Positions 1 through 8,447 of a stretch of 13,620 nt of DNA are shown here, piece by piece (within the stretch, counting starts at the first letter, position 1; each line of letters begins with the position of its first letter). The translations under genes were made by a program, and so were the position numbers. This stretch comes from Beroe ovata (lineage: Eukaryota; Ctenophora; Nuda; Beroida; Beroidae), in NCBI GenBank assembly GCA_946803715.1, contig CAMPET010000046.1, positions 368,478-382,097 on the forward strand, read 5' to 3'. The notes under the pieces were generated by a model. That model did no database searches. It was not told the DNA's origin and saw only the letters and a list, made by a program, of their open reading frames with translations.

Positions 1-34
1 TGTGTGTGTGTGTGTGTGTGTCTGACTGACTGAC
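1..34. repeat. (TG)n followed by (CTGA)n microsatellite
   Basis: Ten TG units at 1-20, running off the left edge, are followed by TCTGACTGACTGAC. A simple-sequence repeat with no coding potential. Confidence 0.9.
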
Positions 35-181
35 AAGCCCTCCAGTCATCATGGTAATCACGAAGCTAAATGGGCACCCGTCGCGCGCCGTGACACTGAC
101 AGGTGGTTGAGGGGCGCCTCCTACGAAATATATGGGAATAATCGCGGAGTTGAATGCATGGGGAGGCTGTGACAGGATTCC

Positions 182-219
182 AATCAAGCAACCAATCAAG
201 GGACGAGAAATCAATCAAG
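182..219 (+). repeat. Triple AATCAAG direct repeat
   Basis: AATCAAG occurs at 182-188, 194-200 and 213-219; the first two are preceded by CC (CCAATCAAG). A short, imperfectly spaced repeat that resembles the CCAATCA motifs found elsewhere in the window. Confidence 0.5.
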
Positions 220-604
220 GAAACTCACAGGGACCAGCGTTAACCATTTTAAATAATCTACATTCAATCAGTCTGCGATAATAAGTGATTGCGTGTTAAT
301 TTTGACTTCCATCCCGCAAGTAATTGGCAGTAAAATAGCGATCATTAACAATGCTACAACCATATAAACTGTCAATTTGTGATAATGGCGGTTAATTTGT
401 AGAGTAGATATTACTGAAGAATTATAACACAAGAAAAAGCAAATCCTATGCCTTGAGCGGTAAAAGTAACGAAAGAGAGCAACACACTACAGCAACCTAA
501 AGGGAGAATAACCGCAGCAACACATTGCAGCAACACGACTATGCTCGGAGCTATACTCAGCTTATCACACCGTCACCAAGTCTCTTTACATTAGTGGAGA
601 GGTT

Positions 605-761
605 TGACACCAAGATCTCTGTAGCGCATTCCGTTACGAGTGGTGCTGCCTGACACCAGTTATTTATTATTGACACCAATCGTACACTGACACCAGTCAT
701 ATGTCGATCTCGACCCTAGTGATATGGTGAAACCAGTGACACCAGTGGCAATATGACACCA
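605..761 (+). repeat. Cluster of six TGACACCA direct repeats
   Basis: Exact TGACACCA octamers start at 605, 651, 671, 688, 737 and 754, all on the plus strand, with a variant TGAAACCA at 728. Spacings are 46, 20, 17, 49 and 17 bp. Several copies extend to TGACACCAGT. Spacing is irregular and the units are very short, so this is not a tandem satellite or a CRISPR array. An array of factor-binding sites is the simplest reading. Confidence 0.6.
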
Positions 762-3700
762 GAACTAATGATAAATCCAGAAAGTAAATATGGAAATAAC
801 CCGAAAACGTGATTCACACTTCAACAACTTATACAAAGTTACTCCGCAATGAAACCCCGATATACCTCAAAAAACTGATGCGAAAATCAGGAACATAACA
901 AAATTCTTGCTCGTGCCAGTTGATTCACGGATTAAAGACCGCATTCCTGAATTCGTACCGGAAACAGAGCGGAAACAGAACCCGAAATTGACATCCACGG
1001 AACACACAAATCATCGACTCCCAATGCCTCTCTCCCTCCCTTCCTCCCTCGTGTCACGATGTGTTCATCATCATGATGATACAGCTAGGGATCGGGCTAA
1101 GTGAGTGAAAAGTGACGTGTAAGCGTGTACAAGGTACTGTGTCAAAATCCGTGCTACGATCTTACATACAGCAAGCTATACATTCGGAAGATATTTTGTA
1201 CCATATTTCAAAGAGTGGGCGTGGTGTAAGGTTTTTTCTGTACAAAGTACACGATGTTGTCCGCGAAAAATGTTCTCAGCGCTCGAAAGAGAAGGGAATC
1301 ATGCTCAGACTGAATAAGATCATCATCGCAGCGCCATTTCAATCCTGGAACACTGTAGCAGTACCAGGACTGCAGTAGCAGCTGAGAGTGATAAGAACAT
1401 ACTCTTTCCTCAGACAAACAGGCGCCATGCAAAGTTTTTGTGCTCACAGCGTCACGATTCATCATGGTTCAGTGTTGAACAGGAATGTTATGCGAGGAAG
1501 GGGGATGAGCAAGTCATTCCGCCACTAGAGCGGAGAATGAGCAATTTCTGTATAAGCAAGCACCTAGAGGACTAGAGAATAAATCCTCCGTCGAAATAAT
1601 GAAAACTTGATATATTCATGATTTGAATAAATACTGAAATAACAATAAGATTCGAGTTCCTTAGACTCTGGACTATTCTAATTCAGAATTTCTAAATGGG
1701 GAGGTATGGACTATGGTCTAACTGTAACATCGGCAGATTAAACGGCGGAGCGGTTAATACAAATAAATGAGGGATAGCAGTAGACCTAGACATAGTCACT
1801 CATGATTTCGAAAGTAGACCGAGTTGAACTTATTTCAACTACTTCCGCGAACTACTATATCGGTTTGCCTGTTTGATCTGTGTGCTAGATGTTGAAATAG
1901 CGGGAAGGGATCATGTTTTGCCTGACTTCGGAAGTTGGTCAAAAATATTTGATTGAGTTTGTACTCGAGCAAAATACTCTGCGAGTGTGAAACTTTGATA
2001 CCATGTAGATTAAAATAAATGGAATCGATGGAGCCTGAAAACAGAGGCCACTAACGCTATAAAGATTAAACTTTGTCCCAGTTCAATGTGTTGATTGACC
2101 GGCAAATCGAAATGAAATTGAGTTAAAATCTAATCAACTTAGCTCCCAAACAGTTCAAAAAACAAATCCTCACAAAACACCCCCCCTCTGTTGTAACAGG
2201 GTGATAACTCGATAAGACTGTGACAAACGTGCCGCGCGCCCTGAGTCCAGACTCACTATAGTTGAAGAATGCAGAAGCCTGTGTTCAGTGCTGCAGTTGA
2301 CGAGCTGTGAGAGCCCGCAGACGGGAAAATGGAGAGAGAGAGCTCATACTGAGAGGATAAAAACACCGGACGTATGGAGGTATGGGACGGGTACTGAGGA
2401 CACTGAGGACCCATTCAGTTCGGTGATCGATCGCCTGGTGATTGATAGTCATGCTAATTACATTCCAGTGATCATAGAGTTCCACCCTTCTCAATTAATC
2501 TAGCGGGAAGGAGGGAGAGGGGGGTACTGGTGAAATTATCATCAACCGCATGTTTGGGAATATATACTGCTCCTTCATAATAACACTCAATAGCCATTGT
2601 ATGGTGGTGTTATGGTGAGAGAGATCCACAATATTTTGTAATCCTAAGAATCCCCACCGGTTTGTTGATGTTAATGGAGGGATGTTTGGGTTTCCAAGAC
2701 GTGTACCGCTAGACAAATTATAATCGTACTTGGATCATTAATTTCAATGATTAATTTCAAGTTTACGAAATTGAAGGCATTCTTGTGTTTTTGTGACCCT
2801 CTGGCTGATCACAGCTGGTTCTCAATTTAATCAGGCTAGTTCCACTGTCTTTCGATTGGAATGAGAAATCTTAACGATGAGAAGTGAAGGCACTTCAACA
2901 GATGGTGTCGAATTCTTTGTAAAATTCACATGATAAATTGATAACTTGAAATTTTTTTGTAAGTGCAACATCGATTGTTCTCCGAAAACAATACAAGATG
3001 ATCTTATTGGAAAAAAGTGCACCATCGGATCCTGCGTTGTCCTATGAAAAGCTAGAAGAAACAGCCTATTTCATCGACAACCGTTTTTCATGATGAAAAT
3101 TATTGAATAAAGAAGTAATTATAGTACCGAGTGAAGTCTACTCAAAGACCCATACATACCCAATGATTGGTCAGAATGATTTGGACCCTAATCGAGTCCC
3201 AGCTCGAATATGAGATAGGGGAAAACATTGTTAATATTGATCAATGGTCATGCAATGTTATGATGTTAATCACGGATCCAACATTTATGGTTTTAATTGT
3301 GTTTAATCGGTACCGTGGTACTATGTAATAATCGTTAATAAGATAATTACTAATTAGCCGATCGTTTACCGCTGATTAGTTAACTAAAATGCACCTTAAT
3401 TAGGGTAATAACCGGCAATTTCATGAAATTTTGGAGTTCTGTTAATCATGGGACCATAGATTCATGGGACTGCAATGCAAATCGAGTCCTGACAATGCCA
3501 TTAACTGAAGTTAATGAAGGAGCACTATAATAATATGGGCGGGAAACGCAAACCTAGTTGACGGGACCCTAAACATCCATCCTTTTTTGTTAAATACCCG
3601 GCAAATTCAACCAATGCAAGCTTGAAGTGTTTCATGGGATGGGCAACCATCATGATAGCTGTATTATTAGCCCGCCCAAAGTAGATCACGCTCAAGGGCG

Positions 3701-3802
3701 AATATGCGTCACATTAATTAATACCTCAATGTAGTGATGTCATGGTGTATAACTGAGTGAGCATGTGTCCGGTACATTTCACTGTGGGGCATGTGGAAAA
3801 GT
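762..3802. other. Intergenic, no gene supported
   Basis: AT-leaning sequence with scattered short open frames, several of which begin with GTG or TTG or lack any splice or domain support. The only small structures noted are a TCCTGG...CCAGGA inverted repeat near 1343-1369 and the homeodomain-like words near 3350. Exons of an unrecognised gene cannot be excluded by eye. Confidence 0.5.
3350..3379. repeat. Near-perfect inverted repeat CTAATTAGC / GCTGATTAG
   Basis: Nine-base arms at 3350-3358 and 3371-3379 pair at eight of nine positions around a 12-nt spacer. The region is rich in TAATTA and GTTAAT words typical of homeodomain sites. A regulatory role is inference only. Confidence 0.35.
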
Positions 3803-3893
3803 CACGTGTGTCAAATCACGTGTTACCAAATAGTACTTGTGGGACAGGTAGAAAGTGAGGTTGTAACTATGGAAACACATGTTTTAACACGTG
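3803..3893. promoter_or_regulatory. Three CACGTG E-boxes in 91 bp
   Basis: CACGTG hexamers lie at 3803-3808, 3817-3822 and 3888-3893, with the related CACATG at 3876-3881. The last two are in matched context (AACACATG, then AACACGTG). These are palindromic sites for bHLH factors such as USF, MYC/MAX or CLOCK types. No adjacent gene is identified. Confidence 0.35.
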
Positions 3894-5084
3894 ACACCCT
3901 GTGGGGATCGCGGCAGCTCGCAGAGACTGTATAGGACAAGGTACGTGTACTGCATTCATAGTATTTGTATCATGGTAGAGGCCAGGGTATATTGGAAACA
4001 GGCACATGGAGATGCATACAATCCACCTTCAAAAAGCACAGACATGCGATACAGCTACTATAAAGAACGTTATTATAACACTGGCAAGCAAGATGATTTA
4101 CACATTAATTGGGGGTAGTTTGGCCTCAAGGCCCCTCGTTCATCACATACCAAAACCCCAAGCTAATGTCTGGGCCGTGGCGTCGGAGCAGGGGGTACGT
4201 AGTTCCATTATTCATGTAGGATGAGCGGATAGGGGGGATAATAGGGTTCGGAGTGACCATTATTGCTCGTTTAACAGGACGGTGAAGTGTTGTTATGTTA
4301 ATATGGGAGGGGGTGGAAAGGGGGGAAATTGGTATGGGATGAGATGACCATTGAATTTGGGGATGCATTCTTCTTCAGAACAGGACGTGTATCAATGGTG
4401 GCATGAATAATGGAAAACGTGGGCAGTAGGGCCTAAGTTACAAAGAGTTGATGGTTCACCTTTCCAACTCTCGATTATAATGGGTCCGAGGTTACGATAA
4501 GGAACGATTATGTAGCTATCGAAACAATGGTTATAATACTCATTGTGATGCCAGATTCGGGGAGTTAAATTGAGATCACGTGGTTATGATAGAAGTTGAG
4601 ATTTGGTAAGCCATGTGAGAAGGGATGAAAAGGAAATGACCCTATTCCAATGGAATGGGTTGCATGAATCTGCATTCTACATATCCTTGGATTTGGAATA
4701 ACGGTGCAAAATGGGTACGAAACAAAATCTAAACGGAGAAGTAATGTAACACACCCCATAGACTCAAACACACAGAGGTGATTTACACACAACCTATAAA
4801 TGTCATGATACTTCATAGAACATTTCATACACACACACATGTCTTGAATCTCAATCGACGAAGTGAGTGTCTCATTTCATATCTTAAATGTTTACACGCA
4901 GCACAAATCAAAGAACATTTCATTTTGGATGTATTACACGAAGGTTTCAACTCATTAAATCCAAACTCGAGAAACTGGAAAATAAAAACCGATAGATTCA
5001 CGACTGCTATGGGATTGGAAGAACGCACTAAAATCCAGTGCTAGCATCTCTGTTTGACCGACAAGATTCTAACTATAATTGCAG
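3894..5084. other. Intergenic, no gene supported
   Basis: Overlapping chance frames on both strands, G-rich patches near 4300, and a 12-bp direct repeat AGAACATTTCAT at 4817-4828 and 4912-4923. A TATAAAT word occurs near 4795 without a convincing gene after it. Confidence 0.45.
4644..4656. repeat. Inverted repeat ATTCCA-A-TGGAAT
   Basis: A perfect 6-bp inverted repeat with a 1-nt centre, flanked by CC on the left and GG on the right. Each arm contains the GGAAT core recognised by TEAD-type factors. Function unproven. Confidence 0.35.
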
Positions 5085-5087
5085 TAG

Positions 5088-5387
5088 AACGGATCGACAC
5101 TTTGCCCCATGGAATTAGCAGTTCCAACCCGATCCTGCAACATGGCTAGGAGATTCCTGCGCGGCTCAATAGATCCCGACTCATCGACTCTCAGAGACTG
5201 GTTAGCAGAGTGTCAAACATGACATATTCAAGACAGGGGTTGCTGGAATCTTTCCAGAAAGCTGGGAGGAGAAAATGAAAAACAGATCCAATCACTGAAA
5301 GAAAAATGTGGAGCTATCAGAAAGTCTGAGTGGCTTGTAGAAGTTAAAAGCGTGAAATGTTGTCAACAATGCGGGAACAGTGAATAA
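5088..5387 (+). pseudogene. Possible gene remnant: 100-codon frame with one internal TGA
   Basis: Between a TAG at 5085 and a TAA at 5385 the frame is open except for TGA at 5220. The ATG at 5109 would start a 37-residue product with RRFLRGSIDPD and TLRDWLAECQT before the TGA. After it come 54 open codons with a charged, probably helical stretch (ENEKQIQSLKEKCGAIRK) and a Cys-rich tail (CCQQCG). An acceptor-like ataattgcag lies just before the frame. No family recognised. A disrupted exon, a chance frame or, less likely, a recoded TGA would all fit. Confidence 0.25.
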
Positions 5388-6093
5388 TGGACATCTCATC
5401 ACTCAACTGTGCAGTGTGCGTGATAAGAGGTTAAAACAGTCAAATGACAATAAATCAGGATTTAAAATAGCTCTCACTCACACTCCTGTAACGAATTCCA
5501 GAAATCATCACCCCTGTTCTCAGTCATTTTAACCACCCATCCTACACAGTTGTAACGAGAGTGAGAAAAAGCTGGATATTACTGAAACGAGTTTAAAGTA
5601 TACTCACATCATCAGTATTTTGACACATATGTATGAATCTCATTCGTCAACACTCGTTACATTTCAACGATCATACTACATACCATATTTCCAGGATAAG
5701 TTAAATCTGTCATCATAGGATACGGGGAATCATTGCTCGAGGAACATCGGAGATAGGTATATTACGGAGAAACATTCGAGGGAGTAAAATATCGCTCTTT
5801 CAAAACAGATCTCAGATAATCCTCGCTTGTGTTTTACATCTCGTGTTTTTGAGTATGCAGGGATTCCCTGTCTCTCTGTTCCATGGGAGAGGAAAAGAGG
5901 GGAGTCGGGAGAGAGGGGGATATGTCTGCTGCTTGCTAAGACGTTGTCTACAGAAGAACAAGGGAGGAAGAGTGTCAAGAGTAGAGGGGGGATTTTAACA
6001 AGAGACGACATCACAAAAAACACACGCAGTTGACAGCTACATCACCCGTAAAAACAGCACTTATCTCCCTTGAGTAGCTCCCTAACTCCGTCA
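5388..6093. other. Intergenic, no gene supported
   Basis: Nothing recognisable. The two overlapping opposite-strand frames around 5730-6033 are low-complexity and lack splice or domain support. Confidence 0.45.
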
Positions 6094-6390
6094 TCAATCA
6101 GCGAGGACCAATCAGCAGCGTTGACAAGTTTGATCGACCAATCAGAGCCCAGGAAAATAGTCACGTGACTCGTGAGATAACAGAAGGAAGAGAGATATGT
6201 TAAAAGAGTTGTTGAAAGTTAGCACACTCATTGTGTGGTACCACCGTGAGAAATGAGTGGCAAAAACTACCCCCCCTCTGAACTCTGTACGTGCGTGTCT
6301 GCAGCTGTGGCAGCCAATCAGAGACGTATAACTCCCCCTGCGGTCCAATCAAAATCAAGTATGATATCACGTCACGCTGATTCGACCAAT
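6094..6390. promoter_or_regulatory. CCAAT-box cluster with CACGTG palindrome, promoter-like
   Basis: Five CCAAT boxes, four of them CCAATCA, start at 6108, 6138, 6314, 6345 and 6386, all in plus orientation. Among them is a perfect 12-bp palindrome AGTCACGTGACT (6159-6170), matching the USF/TFEB-type E-box GTCACGTGAC. Clustered CCAAT boxes (NF-Y sites) mark many animal promoters. No coding exon is recognised on either side, so the target gene is unknown. CCAATCA also occurs elsewhere in the window (near 193, 6699 and 6737; inverted near 7592), which weakens the case. Confidence 0.4.
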
Positions 6391-7884
6391 GAGAATCAAG
6401 CATGGAATCATCCGTCCGATAGATACGAGGAAAGAGATACTTTTTTAACATTGTTTGTAAACACACAGACAATACATCTACAACAACAATGCCAAAGCTT
6501 GCAGGTTATAGATCAGCCCAGCTGAAGTCGTAGGATATCCATTGCTTGATAGAATCTAATCTCTGAATACTACAGTCACACGCCCATGCTCCAAGTGTTC
6601 GTTAACAAACAATGAGTATCTTGCTACGTATCTTCATCGGCTGAGATGCTTCCCTAGGAGAACAATGGGCACTACAACTGACAGGGAATACTATAACCAA
6701 TCAACGGAAAGGAAGACAAAGTATCAATTCAAGGCGTCCAATCAACGGCCATGTGTGTGTGTGTGAAATCCAAGGTGATGATTTGTCGGACTGTGAAAGT
6801 GGAAGTGTGCGTATTGACAAGAGGGTAAAACCTTATTGTGAGTGAAGACATTATGGTTGTGATGTTACCTTATTAAACACGGGTGTTGAAATGAAACGGG
6901 GGAATTTGGAAATTGATTCCCGAATAATAGACTGCGATAGTTGAACCTGGCTGTTTAAACACAAGTGTTGTACAGAGACTGCGATCAGAGAGTTCAGTAA
7001 GCGTGACCAAGACTCGACTAAGTGCTCTCACTTGGAGGGAACCACTGAAACAACTATTTATTCGGGCAAGCCGACTCGAACAATAGACTCTGGAGAACGA
7101 CCACTTAAAATTACCCTGATTTCAGCGAAATGGAGTAGAAATCGTCGGGAATGGTGCACATTCTCTCTCGATATATTAGCTAAAAGAGCTTTTGCATTGG
7201 CGTAAATTTGTTTAAGTGACCACCTTCCCCCGCCAATCCTTCATAAAAATCTTTAGTGTCACAGCGCACACATTGCTAGTTTTATATGATGGAGTCCATT
7301 AACTTGAGAGCAAAGAGTCCTCCAGGTAGGCCACATTTCAACTGCTGCACCCCTCTCTCTGCCCCTGCCACTTTAATTAAATAGCATGATTTGCCTTGAA
7401 ATGGAGGCAACAGGGATTGGTTGAGCTCAAGGTGGCATCATTTACCAACAAATTGCTACTTTAAAGTCCTCAGTATTTCGTCTCCAGAATATAACATACC
7501 CCCCCATTATAAAGAATGTGCTTGCAAATTTTTGCCTGAACTATAATATATCTTGACTGCAGCAGGAGAGAGATCTACAGCTGCTCTCTGATTGGCTGGC
7601 ATGAACCCTGACAAGCGCTCTGATAGGTTAAATGTCAATGCTCCGAGCAAATGGAGCCATGACAAATTGGACAAGAGTTAGGGGGGGGGGGCATAAGAGT
7701 CCTGGTTAATCCAGGGCAAGGAATCATATGTATAGCACAACCAAGTTATGTACAGTCGGGGCATGTCTGCAGGTCTAGAGTCTGGGTTAATAATTCATAT
7801 CTCGTCAATCTAGCTTCTGGCTTCAAACTTAAGTTGCATTTAGCCTATTCATACAGCGACTGAGTAAGTGGGTAGAAATTGAGC
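6391..7884. other. IDH: Intergenic, no gene supported; distal 3' flank of IDH
   Basis: No exon recognised. The nearest canonical minus-strand poly(A) hexamer I find downstream of the IDH stop is AATAAA at 7057-7062, with a variant ATTAAA at 7372-7377. If either is used, the IDH 3' UTR would be about 1.0-1.3 kb. Inverted CCAAT (ATTGG) words occur near 7415 and 7592. Confidence 0.35.
7681..7691 (+). repeat. G11 homopolymer
   Basis: A run of eleven G. A 5-bp inverted repeat, CCTGG-TTAAT-CCAGG, follows at 7701-7715. Homopolymers of this kind are prone to slippage and sequencing error. Confidence 0.9.
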
Positions 7885-7934
7885 GAGTGAGTGAGTGATC
7901 TGCCATGTCATAGAGCCAGTGAGTGAGTGAGTGA
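7885..7934 (+). repeat. Two (GTGA)n tetranucleotide tracts
   Basis: Tracts of GAGTGAGTGAGTGA occur at about 7885-7897 and 7919-7934, separated by about 20 bp of unique sequence. They lie about 0.4 kb beyond the IDH stop codon, where its 3' flank would be. Confidence 0.75.
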
Positions 7935-8012
7935 TTTCATCCCCCATCTCTCTTTTGTCTGGCATCCCAATTACACACCACTATCTATTGCAGACGTAGC
8001 GGGAGGGTGGGT

Positions 8013-8033
8013 TGTTTAACACACGGTTAAACA
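8013..8033. repeat. Perfect inverted repeat TGTTTAAC-ACACG-GTTAAACA
   Basis: Eight-base perfectly complementary arms (8013-8020 and 8026-8033) around a 5-nt loop, about 310 bp past the IDH stop in transcript direction. It could form a small AT-rich hairpin in the 3' UTR or flank, or be a palindromic binding site. No T-run follows as in an intrinsic terminator, and this is eukaryotic DNA. Confidence 0.5.
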
Positions 8034-8344
8034 TCTTCAGGGGAAGGGTGTTAAAACGGGCCGAAGTAAAAACAGGAAAAACTCCTGCCACTGTCGTGGA
8101 ATAGAGAAGTCGTACTTCAGCATTTCCAGACATGCTTTTCGAGTTTTGCAGGATAATAGTATGATAACAATCAATTTGTGCTGATAAATCTAGAACTTTA
8201 CATATTTTAAAGAACACAAATGAATCAAAGTAAAATGAGAATTGCCAAAAATCCAAAGAGAAGAAATACATAAACTGTCCGGATCTCAGATATCCATAAC
8301 TGGTCAATAATTAACATCTACAAAAAGGTACCTGATTCGCGTCA
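8034..8344 (-). other. IDH: Probable proximal IDH 3' UTR
   Basis: Sequence immediately after the IDH TAA on its own strand. It contains a 108-codon open frame (8307-7981) rich in Phe, with no domain and no splice link to IDH; it is most likely chance openness in a 3' UTR. No canonical poly(A) hexamer was seen in this stretch. Confidence 0.4.
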
Positions 8345-8447
8345 TTAACAACCAACGCAGAGACCTGCAGCGTTGAGCTCAGTTTTGAGGTTCTCGGCAA
8401 CCTTGTCGAGAAACTCGAACGTGTTAAGGTAGTCAGAGCGGGTCACA
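8345..8447 (-). CDS. IDH: IDH terminal coding exon
   Basis: A 103-nt terminal coding exon with acceptor tattttcag. One base completes an Asn codon; then [21 protein letters not shown] leads to the C-terminus NAAGLCVGC and [13 protein letters not shown] is nearly identical to human IDH1, but the tail lacks the AKL peroxisomal signal found on human IDH1. Confidence 0.96.

Noticed and set aside
605-761. CRISPR array
   Set aside because: Units are only 8 bp with irregular 9-41 bp gaps, in eukaryotic DNA.
1112-1378. 88-codon plus-strand frame
   Set aside because: Begins with GTG, has no Kozak ATG, no splice signals and no recognisable motif; overlapped by an equally long opposite frame.
4778-5044. 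88-codon plus-strand frame
   Set aside because: Low-complexity His/Thr start over a CA-repeat, overlapped by a 67-codon antisense frame, and no domain.
7981-8307. 108-codon minus-strand frame just past the IDH stop
   Set aside because: Phe-rich, no domain, in the IDH 3' UTR position, and not joined to IDH by any splice pair. Probably chance.
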